DNA of 64,000 bases from positions 18,575-82,574 of the forward strand of contig NZ_FOXE01000015.1 of the NCBI RefSeq assembly GCF_900115635.1. The letters run 5' to 3'. Shown here piece by piece: positions 8,556-17,600 of this stretch (its first letter is position 1; every line of letters begins with the position of its first letter). The notes under the pieces are model-generated. The model was not told where the DNA came from and ran no database searches. It saw only the letters and a list, made by a program, of their open reading frames with translations. Source of the stretch: Oscillibacter sp. PC13 (lineage in GTDB: Bacteria; Bacillota; Clostridia; Oscillospirales; Oscillospiraceae). Both the position numbers and the translations under genes were made by a program.

Positions 8556-9890
8556 GTGAATCAGCAAACTACATATAAACGCACATGTGCATTTTCGGAA
8601 ATTGATGTGTTTCAAAAATCGCACAGCATCACCTACCAGCTTTCCCACCTGGACCTGCTGTGGCTGGATGAGCAGCGTCGAACCATCTCTGTACTCGGCG
8701 ATGAGATTTTGGCGCTAAACAAAGAAAAGGAACAAAAAATTGGACAAGAAGGTCAGCTCAAAGAGCGTATCCGTCAGCTGGAATATGAGGTGTTGCCGGA
8801 CCACTATCAGCGGCTGACCGGCATCGAAGACCACTTGCAAGAGGAGTTCCCTCTTGAGTATCAGGAAAATACGGGCATTCCCAGATATCGACAGGAGCTC
8901 TCTCGCCTAAAAAGGGCAGATATTGTTCATAAAAACTTCAGTGACCGCCTGTCCCAGAGTGTCAATGAACGGGAAGCCGCACGGCGGAAGCTGTTTACCG
9001 CGCGAAGGGATTACACCGACCGATTCAAGCCCTGCTCCTTCCGTGTGGAGGCCATGGACAATGATGAATTTGAGGCGGAGCAGCGCTTGTTGGAAGAGAG
9101 TGAACTGCCCAAGTACAGGGAGAAGATCAAGGCTGCCCGTGAGAGCGCCATGGAACAGTTCCAGAACGATTTTCTTGCCAAGCTGAAATCCAGCATTGAC
9201 CAGGTGCAGGATCAAGTGAAGAATCTGAATCGGGCATTGCGTCAGGCACAGTTCGGAACAGATAGCTATCAGTTCCGTGTAGAGCGGAATCCGGACTATG
9301 CGGAATACTATGATATGATTATGGCGCCGGAGCTGATGGAGGGCGATATGGGCCTGTTTGCCCTGCCTTTTCAGGAGAAATACGGTCCTCTGATCGAGAA
9401 ACTGTTCAGCCAGATCACTATGGCAGATGACACTCAGCTCAACGCCAGAAAGCAGAGTGAGCTACAGGAAAATATCCAGCGCTATACGGATTTCAGAACC
9501 TACCTAAAATTTGACTTGGAAACCACAGACCAAAATGGCTCCAAACAACTTCTTTCTCAAACTCTGAACACCAAATCCGGAGGCGAGACTCAGACACCGT
9601 TCTATATTGCTGTGTTGGCATCTTTTGCGCAGCTGTATCGGGTCAACGACGCCTCCAGTTTCGGGAATACAGTGCGTTTGGTTGTATTCGACGAGGCGTT
9701 TAATAAAATGGACAGCGACCGTATCATAGAAAGTGTCCGGCTTCTGCGAAAAATGGGCTTGCAAGCCATTATTTGTACACCGCCGGACAAGGTTTCGGAT
9801 ATTATGCCCATCGCAGATCGCACGCTGTTGGTTGATAAAAACAAGTATCAGATGCACATTCTGCCCTTCGGCAAGGAGATTGCGCAATGA
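8556..9890 (+). CDS. jetC: JetC-like SMC ATPase, C-terminal part only (Wadjet remnant)
   Basis: 444 residues: long coiled coil, then an SMC C-lobe with ABC signature SGGETQTPF near residue 341 and Walker B RLVVFDEAFNKMD near 372. JetC is the MukB-like SMC of the Wadjet anti-plasmid system and normally exceeds 1,000 residues. The N-lobe with Walker A and about half the coiled coil are missing, as are jetA and jetB upstream. The protein cannot form a normal ATPase head by itself. The GTG start at 8556 has AAGGAGGAG six bases before it, so the fragment may still be translated. It overlaps jetD by four bases. Confidence 0.7.
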   Translation: MNQQTTYKRTCAFSEIDVFQKSHSITYQLSHLDLLWLDEQRRTISVLGDEILALNKEKEQKIGQEGQLKERIRQLEYEVLPDHYQRLTGIEDHLQEEFPLEYQENTGIPRYRQELSRLKRADIVHKNFSDRLSQSVNEREAARRKLFTARRDYTDRFKPCSFRVEAMDNDEFEAEQRLLEESELPKYREKIKAARESAMEQFQNDFLAKLKSSIDQVQDQVKNLNRALRQAQFGTDSYQFRVERNPDYAEYYDMIMAPELMEGDMGLFALPFQEKYGPLIEKLFSQITMADDTQLNARKQSELQENIQRYTDFRTYLKFDLETTDQNGSKQLLSQTLNTKSGGETQTPFYIAVLASFAQLYRVNDASSFGNTVRLVVFDEAFNKMDSDRIIESVRLLRKMGLQAIICTPPDKVSDIMPIADRTLLVDKNKYQMHILPFGKEIAQ

Positions 9891-11125
9891 GTGAGAGAAA
9901 TATCATCCTGAACCGGCTGCTGGATAAATACGAAAACAGCAAGCATCTTTCAGAACCCGGAACTTCTCTGCGGCGTGTAATGCTGAGAGTGGTTAAGAAA
10001 GAGTTCCCGGAATATGACTATGAGGACGCAGCCACCCGAGATGTTTACAACGCGGCGGCTCTGGAACTTGAAAGTCAACATCTGGTACATTTGGAGTGGA
10101 TAAAGGACCGTCCCCTGCTTTCTGCTGTCGTTCTGAATTTAAACCAGGTAATGCGGTGTTATGATTTGGCAGGAAGAGTGCATCCCAAAGTTCGAGCAAC
10201 CCATGTAGCATCTCTTGTATCTGATAGTCTAGAAGGCGTTGTCGTACCATGGATTACAGCTTGGCGGGACGAAATTTGCACAGAAGCTCAGGAGCATATG
10301 AAAGTACCATCTTTCTGCAAAGACGACGATTATTTGCTGAATGCTCTGCTTTATTCCTTTCAAGAATACGCCGCCTTGTCCGGAAGCATAACCATGCGCG
10401 CCTTCAGCAGTAAATGCTTTCATGACACGAAGTATTTTGAACGAAACGTACGGGAAACATTTCTGCGCATTGCGAGAAAGTATGATACAGGATTAGCCCA
10501 GTCCTGCGAGGAATCTGAGCTGGGTGAACGGGAGCAGCTGGCGTTTTTAGGAATCTATGCCCGACCCGAGCTCTACGAACTTGCTGGAAATTGCACTATT
10601 CAGACGCATCAAGGCAACATTTACATCGGCGCGGCTACTCCGCATGGTCTTGCGTTACCCAGCACTTTGGTAGATACAATTGCCGGAATTGACCTGAGGT
10701 CCATACAATGTGTAACGTTTATTGAGAATAAGACCAATTATGATGAATATCTGATATCTGAGAGACAGCCGGAAGAGCTCGTCATCTTTCATGGTGGTTT
10801 CCTCAGCCCACAAAAGCGAAAGCTATTCGCATTGATTGGCGATGCAGCGTCTGCATCTATCAAAGTACAGTTCTGGGCAGATATTGACATGGGTGGTTTC
10901 CGAATGTTTGAACATTTGCAAAGTCTGATTCCCCATTTACAACCCATGCGCATGTCTGGAAACTTTGTAGAAAAATACCATCAGAATGGCCTTGTGCGTC
11001 CGGAGAAATACTTATTCAAATTAAAAACAGATATGCAGGATGGAGAGTACCCGTTGTTTGTGGATGCAATTAACGAAATTCTGAAGTATGGAGTCACGAT
11101 TGAGCAGGAAATTTTTCTGAACTAA
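9887..11125 (+). CDS. jetD: JetD-like TOPRIM nuclease subunit of Wadjet
   Basis: 412 residues, full length for the family. The DUF2220 C-terminal half carries TOPRIM-like motifs: FIENKTNYDEYL near residue 278 and FWADIDMGGFRMFEHL near 329, which supplies the acidic metal ligands. In intact Wadjet systems JetD cuts DNA that the JetABC motor has extruded. Here it is coupled to a JetC that lacks its N-lobe, and no JetA or JetB is nearby, so a working system is unlikely. The next gene follows 17 bp later. Confidence 0.75.
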   Translation: MSERNIILNRLLDKYENSKHLSEPGTSLRRVMLRVVKKEFPEYDYEDAATRDVYNAAALELESQHLVHLEWIKDRPLLSAVVLNLNQVMRCYDLAGRVHPKVRATHVASLVSDSLEGVVVPWITAWRDEICTEAQEHMKVPSFCKDDDYLLNALLYSFQEYAALSGSITMRAFSSKCFHDTKYFERNVRETFLRIARKYDTGLAQSCEESELGEREQLAFLGIYARPELYELAGNCTIQTHQGNIYIGAATPHGLALPSTLVDTIAGIDLRSIQCVTFIENKTNYDEYLISERQPEELVIFHGGFLSPQKRKLFALIGDAASASIKVQFWADIDMGGFRMFEHLQSLIPHLQPMRMSGNFVEKYHQNGLVRPEKYLFKLKTDMQDGEYPLFVDAINEILKYGVTIEQEIFLN

Positions 11126-11142
11126 TACGAGAGGAGACCTTA

Positions 11143-11340
11143 GTGGGCCAGATAAAATACAATAAACTTGTCCGCGACCGTATTCCGGAAATTATCGAAG
11201 CATCGGGAAAGAACTGCGTGGCAGAAATTCTATCCGATGAAGACTATCTCTGCATGATTGATGCCAAGCTGGATGAAGAACTCGCAGAATACCACAAAGA
11301 TCAGAACATCGAAGAACTGGCTGACCTTATTGAGGTTATG
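11143..11340 (+). pseudogene. MazG-like pyrophosphohydrolase, 3' end deleted
   Basis: GTG at 11143, behind GAGGAGAC, opens a frame beginning MGQIKYNKLVRDRIPEII, the start of small MazG-like NTP pyrophosphohydrolases that often lie beside defence genes. The family sequence runs to IEELADLIEVM and stops exactly at 11340. The rest is replaced by the antisense end of a decayed recombinase gene. The acidic metal site is partly retained (DEELAEY), but the second half of the fold is lost. Confidence 0.75.
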
Positions 11341-12275
11341 CGGAGAGGTACGGGTTTCCATTCCCCGGATGCGCTGCACAAGGTCAAAATCCTGCTTGGG
11401 GATCAACGCCTCATGTGCGTCCGGGATGCGGACCCACTCAGAGACTGGGCGCTGCTCTTTCTGCTTGATCTTGTAGTTGGATGTACTCTGCTTGCCCTGG
11501 ACCAGCGTTCCGGAGTATGTCTCATCTTGCAAAATACGCAGGATGGTGGTAGCCGACCACTTGCAGTCCGCTTTATCTGTATAGCCTTTTTTTGCGTAGG
11601 GCAGGCCATTGTTCTTCTTATAGGCCAGCGGGGAGAGGATGCCCATTCTGTTCAGCTCATTGGCAATCGCCAGGGCGCTGGTGCCCTCCAGCCGCATACG
11701 GAAAATATCCTTGACTACGCGGGAGGCGTAAGGGTCTGGAATGAGCCGGTTTTTGTTTTCCTCGGACTTGATATAACCGTAGACGGTGAACGCGCCGACA
11801 AAATCGCCGTTGCGCCGTTTCACATCCAGAGAAGTCCGGGTCTTGATGGAAATATCCCGGCAGTACGCCTCATTCATAATGTTCTTCACCGACACGGCCA
11901 AATCGTCGCCGCTGTTCTCATGGGCGGTGTCGATATTATCCGTGATGGCGATGAAGCGCACCCCGTAGGCCGGGAACACCCTGCGCAGGTAGCGCCGGTT
12001 TCGATGTACTCACGCCCCAGGCGGGACAGGTCCTTGACGATGACACAGTTGATTACACCGTCCGTCACATCCTGCATCATTTCCTTGAACGCAGGGCGGT
12101 CAAAGATGATGCCGCTGTAACCATCGTCGATCTTCTCAGAGATGACTTCAATATCCGGGTTGCGCTCCACGAAGTTCTCAATGAGCTTGCGCTGGTTGGC
12201 AACGCTGTCGCTTTCGCTGGAACGGTCATCGGTATAGGAAAGTCGGATATATGCCGTTGCCTTGTACTTTGGCAT
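11341..12275 (-). pseudogene. serine recombinase, frameshifted and 3' truncated
   Basis: Start ATG at 12275 behind AGGAGTG. The resolvase domain begins YKATAYIRLSYTDD with the catalytic Ser in IRLS, and continues through KDLSRLGREYIETG. Near 11990 one base is missing: the frame that should read ETGRYLRRVFPAYGV is split. The recombinase domain then runs to QRIRGMETRTSP and ends at 11341, without the zinc ribbon and coiled coil of large serine recombinases. It is therefore inactive on two counts. Confidence 0.8.
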
Positions 12276-12402
12276 AAAAAAGCACTCCTTTCGTCCCGGT
12301 GCCTGCCGTAAGAAAAGAGTGGGTATGGAGGTTGTTATCAAGGGGTTCATCCTTTTCCATACCCATCGTAGCATCTTTATCGGAAAAGCGCGAGTTTGTC
12401 GA

Positions 12403-12627
12403 TTACCGCAGAATCCCTTGCAGACAGTCCTCCAGCGTCTTGCCGTTGTCGGTAAATCTGGCGTTCACCACGAACTCGCCGCAGCGAAAGCGGTACGGAT
12501 TCTTAATTTGCCGGACAAAGGACGCAATGCGTTCTTCCCTGGGCAGGGTCTTGTCCACAGAGACATCCCGGATGTCAACCAGCTCCTCGACGTCACTTTC
12601 CGTTTCATGGTTGGGAAATTGATTCAT
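12403..12627 (-). CDS. small DUF6870-like element protein
   Basis: 74 residues starting at the ATG at 12627 behind AAAGGAG. The sequence ends FRCGEFVVNARFTDNGKTLE-type, matching a small protein often found next to serine recombinases in Clostridia elements. Its role is unknown; position suggests an accessory recombination or regulatory function. It lies between the recombinase pseudogene and the sigma-like gene. Confidence 0.6.
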   Translation of the reverse strand: MNQFPNHETESDVEELVDIRDVSVDKTLPREERIASFVRQIKNPYRFRCGEFVVNARFTDNGKTLEDCLQGILR

Positions 12628-13165
12628 GGCGATCTCCTTTCCGCAGCGTGGGTTGCTTCTTCAAAATCACATGAATGCGCTGGCGGACAATGTTGCCAGC
12701 GCATGGTATCTGACTTTGAGGAAGGGCTGCGCCGAAAGTGTGGAGCCATACAACATAGGCAATCACCGGCGCAGCCTCCCAATCAGTTACTGTTTGTTCA
12801 TCCGTCACATTCGCCACGCGCCCCTGACGGGAGGCATGATGCAGGCCGCCTTTGGCGAGGCTGTCCCAACACCGCAGCATCGTACAAAACGTGTGCCGCC
12901 GTGTTCCCCCTCAATTCAGTGGGAGGCCGTAGCTGGAGTTGCATTTCGCCCGCGCTGTCATCGCGCCCGGTGTGCCACGCCGGGTCAAAGGCTGCGTAGA
13001 TCGCTCGGGCAGCTTGTTCAAGATCACCTCCTGAAGCTGCCGTCCTGGCGGCGCGCCCTTGCCGCTATCACGCGGGGTCTGTTCCTGCATCATGGTCTAT
13101 TCACTTTTCAACGATCAGTGAAAGGCTCGTGGAAAATGTCCCTTCACCCTTCGCCGTTTTCAAGC
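12628..13165. other. unresolved 538-bp stretch, no confident gene
   Basis: On the minus strand there are short frames (12605-12880; 12911-13093, beginning MMQEQTPRD) and a third open frame reading AARAIYAAFDPAWHTGRDD. The last two would join by a frameshift near 13025. This could be a decayed small element gene, but I recognise no family. Confidence 0.4.
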
Positions 13166-13657
13166 CTATCTGTCACCCCATTTGGCAAGCAGCTTCATAA
13201 TTTTCTTTTCCGCCGCACAGACAGATTTGTGGACGCACTGAAAGCTGATGTGTTCCTGCTTGGCGATCTCCCGGACGGTCAGCCCCTCCACACGGAACAG
13301 CCACAATCTGCGGAACTGGGTTTCACTCAGACAGCACTTGATGCGGGCGACCATCTCGGTGTTCAACCGCTCCTGTTCCTGCCGGTCATAGATGGCCTCC
13401 AGAACAGCATCGACACCATGAACGGAAATACCATCACCAGCAAGGCCCTCGATGGATACGGTGTGGTTGGCATGAACGTGGTCCCGCTTCTCGGTTTCGT
13501 GGTAATTCGCATCGGACCAGTTTTTCCAGCGCAGGAACTCCTCCTCACTGGAAAAGTCCTCGGGGGTCAGCCTCTTGATGTGCTTGTCCGCGTCTATGTA
13601 AACGATAGCGGTGGCGTCCTTCTTGTTAAGGGCATAGTCGCTCTTTCTGTTGAACAT
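13166..13657 (-). CDS. sigma-70 region 4-like helix-turn-helix protein
   Basis: 163 residues, start ATG at 13657 behind CGGAGG. The C-terminal 70 residues form a sigma region 4 helix-turn-helix (LSETQFRRLWLFRVEGLTV, then REIAKQEHISFQCVHKSV). Proteins of this layout are common regulators on Clostridia integrative elements. The N-terminus (VYIDADKHIKRLTPEDF) has no known domain. It probably belongs to the same decayed element as the recombinase downstream. Confidence 0.7.
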   Translation of the reverse strand: MFNRKSDYALNKKDATAIVYIDADKHIKRLTPEDFSSEEEFLRWKNWSDANYHETEKRDHVHANHTVSIEGLAGDGISVHGVDAVLEAIYDRQEQERLNTEMVARIKCCLSETQFRRLWLFRVEGLTVREIAKQEHISFQCVHKSVCAAEKKIMKLLAKWGDR

Positions 13658-13758
13658 TGTCGTTCCTCCGTTTCTGAAAATTGGGGGGGTAGCGCAAATT
13701 TTCAGAAACGGGAGGATTCCGGCAGTGATATACCTTTTTCGACTTAATTCGACTGGAA

Positions 13759-13798
13759 AAACCAAAGGCGCACAGCCGAAGCTGTGCGCCTTTGGTTT
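13759..13798. terminator. 18-bp perfect hairpin, probable bidirectional terminator
   Basis: AAACCAAAGGCGCACAGC pairs perfectly with its complement across the tetraloop CGAA. The pyrimidine-rich tail on the plus strand (TTTGGTTTCTT) and the reverse equivalent suit termination in both directions. It may mark an element boundary. Confidence 0.65.
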
Positions 13799-13899
13799 CT
13801 TCAGTTCGGGTGTAGGCAACTGTTGGCTGGGGTCCAACAAAGCCCTCCTTGTTTACTTCCCTGTTATAGAAGTAAACTTCTAATAATTCCCCGCGGTCT

Positions 13900-13967
13900 G
13901 TTCCTGCACATGGACCGGTCCATCTGTACGCCGGAACATACAGAATATTGAGATCCGGTGCAGGAAC
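13900..13967. repeat. nested inverted repeats
   Basis: GTTCCTGCAC at 13900-13909 is repeated inverted at 13958-13967. Inside lies the 14-base perfect palindrome ATGGACCGGTCCAT at 13910-13923. No coding sequence explains this. It could be a recombination or attachment site, or a large hairpin. Confidence 0.5.
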
Positions 13968-14034
13968 CTTATTTTATCCGTCCTCCTTATTCCATACCTC
14001 ACTTTTCATCGAGTAATCTTCCTTTCTCTGCTAA

Positions 14035-14100
14035 TAATTTGAATTGCGCTTCTAATTATTAGAACTGAAACGGCATTCTTTGGAAGTCTGATTCAAATTA
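14035..14100. promoter_or_regulatory. probable operator region of the XRE gene
   Basis: TAATTTGAAT at 14035-14044 is repeated inverted at 14091-14100. Between them sits the palindrome TTCTAAT-T-ATTAGAA at 14050-14064. A related half-site (CTTCTAATAATT) occurs at 13878-13889. The array ends 20 bases before the XRE start, as expected for autoregulation. Confidence 0.5.
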
Positions 14101-14120
14101 GAATAGTAAAGGGTGAATCT

Positions 14121-14447
14121 ATGCGAGACTTGAACAAAGACTTTGGCGCTGCCGTATCTGAGGCTCGGCGCAAACTTGGTCTAGCACAGGTCGGTCTTGC
14201 CGAAGAACTCGGAAAAACAGACCGGTCTATTTCTGATATGGAAAACGGAAAAACAACTCCCAAGCTGGATACTGTCGCGTTATTTGCGCGCAGGCTGGGG
14301 ATCAGCGTTGACGCAGTAATTCATGACGCGCCGCAAGGCGATGTTCCGTTCTGCGTCAAGCAGTTTTTCAGCGGTATGAGCGAGGAGGAAGCATCCCGCT
14401 ATATCCGGCTATGTGAGGACGCGCAGAAGCTCCACGAAAAAACATAA
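14121..14447 (+). CDS. XRE family repressor
   Basis: 108 residues. An N-terminal Cro/CI-type helix-turn-helix (LAEELGKTDRSISDMENGK) is followed by a short helical tail (SEEEASRYIRLCEDAQKL). The size fits a phage- or element-type repressor. It has its own operator-like array upstream and a strong terminator immediately downstream, so it forms a single-gene unit between the decayed recombinase element and the surface-protein locus. Confidence 0.8.
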   Translation: MRDLNKDFGAAVSEARRKLGLAQVGLAEELGKTDRSISDMENGKTTPKLDTVALFARRLGISVDAVIHDAPQGDVPFCVKQFFSGMSEEEASRYIRLCEDAQKLHEKT

Positions 14448-14456
14448 GAAAAAAAC

Positions 14457-14499
14457 AAGCGGCGGCCAGCAATTTGAAATGCTGACCGCCGCTTATTAT
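14457..14499 (+). terminator. intrinsic terminator
   Basis: AAGCGGCGG-(C)-CAGCA pairs with TGCTG-(A)-CCGCCGCTT over a nine-base loop, followed by ATTATTTC, ten bases after the XRE stop. Confidence 0.75.
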
Positions 14500-14585
14500 T
14501 TCTGAGCTGGGGGCAGGAAGCATTTCTATTCTAACCAGTCCCATTGTAAATGCTCACTGGTATTCACTGCTGTGTATTACAGGAC

Positions 14586-14614
14586 AGGGGCGACGGCTCA
14601 ACACCGCCGCCCCT
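14586..14614 (-). terminator. hairpin downstream of the SLH gene
   Basis: AGGGGCGACGG (14586-14596) pairs with CCGCCGCCCCT (14604-14614) apart from one mismatch, about 75 bases past the stop of the minus-strand surface-protein gene. The tail on that strand is not U-rich, so termination strength is uncertain. Confidence 0.4.
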
Positions 14615-14687
14615 TTGGTCGCTTTGGGGTTTTATGTGGATTGAAGGTTACTTCATGTAGCGGCAGATGGTTGCTTCAGCAGCTTAA

Positions 14688-17600
14688 TTACTCACCAAAC
14701 CGCCTCCACAGGAAGGTAACGATCTGCGCGCGAGTGCAGTTATCGTTTGGACTAAAGGTGGTAGCGGTAGTACCTGAAGTAACGCCCTCCAGCACGGCCC
14801 ACTTTACGGCCTCTGCGTAGTAGGCATTGTCCGCCACATCGGCGAAAGGATTCACCGCACCGGCTGCAGGGGATGCCTGAGAACGCCACAGGAAGGTGAC
14901 AATCTGCGCCCGGGTGCAAGTTGCGTTGGGACTGAACGTGGTATCGCTGGTACCATTGGTTATGTCCTGTTCCACAGCCCACAGCACGGCGTCGTGGTAG
15001 TAGGCGTCAGCATCCACGTCGGTGAAGGGCATGGCGCTGGACTTGGGAGCGGGGGAACCGGCAGCACGCCACAGGAATGTGACGGCCTGTGCACGGGTGC
15101 AGCTTGCATCGGGAGAGAAAGTGGTTTCGGATGTGCCCTTTGTAACGCCATTGAGCACCGCCCAACTCACCGCGTCCGCATAGTAGGCATTGGCGGGAAC
15201 GTCGGTAAAGGTTACGATGTCACGCAGCGGTACGAGCTCGGCCTTGATGGTGACTGCGGTGCCGGGCATGATGAAGCTGTATTTACCGCTGCCAAGAGCA
15301 GTCACAGAGATGTTTTTGCCGTTTTTGCCTGTTACTGTGACAGATTGCACGCCATAGCCCTCAACCGGGGTGATGGTGAACGTAACGGTCTTGCCTTCGG
15401 ATGCGCTGGAGGGACTGACAGAAATCGTACCATATTCCGGCTGCTCCGGTACCGTCACCGAATTGACGGCGCCCCCGGAGGATCTCATATTAATACGAAC
15501 CTCCCGTTCCGCGCAGTTGGTATGGTCGTTGGAATCCCGCACCTGAACGATATACTTACCGGAGGGAAGCTCCGTAAGGGTGTTGGTCTCCTGCCACAAG
15601 GCTCTGGAAACGATAGTGCCATCCGACTGAACGGTATCCACGGTGTCATCACTGTCATCGTTCGGAGTACCCCGGTCGTTGATGGTCAGCTTGCCGGAAG
15701 CCTCCAGATCCAGGCTGTAGATCGCGTACTCCAGAGCGCCGGTTCCGCCGGTGGCGGTAACGGTAATGGAGCCGTTGGGTGCATAAGTGGTCGCCACGTC
15801 ATGGATGATGACCCGCAGGAACTCCACGGTAATGGTAATGGGACCAGTGACTACGGAGGTTTCATTCGCATCGCGGACATACAGAACATAGACGCCTTCA
15901 TCCAACCCGGAAAGCTGATCGTCCGCTGTCCATGCAGTGTTCTCGTCCGGAGCCGGAGTATCGTTTCCGGTCACAGGCAGCAGGGCAAACTCGTAGCTGC
16001 CGGCTGCCTTTCCAGCATTCTTAGACGCTTCGCTGTCATAGACGCCGCCAGTGATCCGGTTCAGGTCGATAGTGACCTTGCCATCGCTGTTTGATGTATA
16101 GACCGTCTGCCCCTTCTCATCCGTGGAGCTGGTCTCTGTCACCTTGGTGATGGAGATGGCGCTTTCCGGCAGGACGATGGGGAACGGATCGACCTCCACT
16201 TCTCCGCTGACGCCCTTGTTTCCGGCCTCATCCATTGCGGTCAGAACATAGCTGCCGCCGTGGGTCAGGACATAGCTGCCGGAGAAACGGTAACCGCTCT
16301 CATCGGTCTTGAGCAGTTCCAGGTCATTGAGCCTGATGCTGGTGATTTTGGTCATCTCGTCGCTGTCACTTGCAAACTTTTCAACTGCATAGATCAGGGC
16401 AGTACCGTCAGCATTTTTGCTGAGAGAGGCCACGGGCGCATTGGAATCCCGTTCGTCCAGGTTCACAAAGCGGTAGCTGGTCACGCCGCCCTCCCCCTTG
16501 ACTGCGGCACGGTAGACGCCGCGGAGGACGGGATAGAGGGTATCTTCGTTGGGTTCCATATCCTCGCAAGGCGCAAAGTACTGGCTGGTGGGGGATTCGG
16601 GATCGTTATACTGATACTGACTGATGGTGGCTTCCACAGCATTTCCGCTGCCGTCTGTCACCTTCAGCATGACCTGCATATCGCCGGGAACGGTAGCCGG
16701 AATGGGCGTTCCGTCTTCTTTGGTCAGCTGGGCGGTGATCTCCGGCGCTCCGGGGTCCGGGTTCACAGGCTCTGTGGCGCTGAACCAGTCCACAGACAGA
16801 TCGCGGGTGGTGGTATTGCCCGCTGTGTCGGTAACGACAAAGCGGCAGCTGCCATTCTCCGTGATCGTCATAGGCAGGGACCACAGCTCGTCGCCATCCT
16901 TTTCCAGCTGCCCGGAAACGTCCGCGCCATTCATCGTGACAGACACCAGTCCGCCCAGATCGGCAAAGTACGCAGTCAGACTTACGGCCTCCCCCTGCTT
17001 AACGGACGCCGCCTTAGGCAGAGTACGGCTCCAGTAGACACCGGGTGCGGTGGGATCAGTCTGGATATTCAGGGACTCGGAGAAGGTCTCCTCCAACCTG
17101 TCAAATCGAACCTCGCCGCTCTTTGCTGTGATGGTGACGGTGTGCGCAATGGATTCGCTGTTGCCGAAGCTGATGGTCACAGGTGCCTCGCCGTTTGCGG
17201 AGGAATAGGTTTTTGTACCGAAACCGGAAAGATTGCTGCTCACCTCAATCTCCACGGGCGTCCTGGTATTCGTTCCCATAAAATACAGGTTGATGGAATC
17301 CGCCAGAGTCTGGAAGGAGAAGGAATCGCCTTCATAGGCCACTGCCAGGTCGCTTCTCAGAGGAGGAGTCTGCAAGTCTTCGGACCACACAAGGGCTTTC
17401 ACGAAGTCCCATGCGTTATGACCGACATCCCCGGCGTTGCCGGAGGCGTTGTACCAGATGAAGATACCGTTGTCATCGTAGATGTTCAGGGCCACACCCT
17501 CGCCCTCCACCTTGTAGCAGATGTCGTGGAAGGAGTTGGTCGCCGTATCGGCCACGCGGATCTTGCCCTCACCAGCCTGGGCGGGCATGACCACCACGGC

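Larger units (their letters stand above)
11341..13860 (-). mobile_element. decayed serine-recombinase element fragment
   Basis: This block contains a broken serine recombinase, a small DUF6870-like gene and a sigma-like gene, an order often seen at one end of Clostridia conjugative or mobilizable elements. One border is sharp (11340/11341, inside the MazG-like gene); the other is not defined. No conjugation or relaxase genes remain within it. Confidence 0.6.

Noticed and set aside
8556..9890. Complete SMC protein of a compact new system
   Set aside because: Walker A and the N-lobe are absent, and the fragment aligns by motif order only with the second half of JetC.
12605..12880. 91-codon minus-strand frame as a real gene
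   Set aside because: No start signal of quality, no recognised family, and it overlaps the well-supported 74-residue gene.
13910..13923. GGACC and GGTCC inside the palindrome as special sites for the Eco47II-type enzyme
   Set aside because: Short sites occur often by chance and the enzyme is 30 kb away on another element; no link can be supported.
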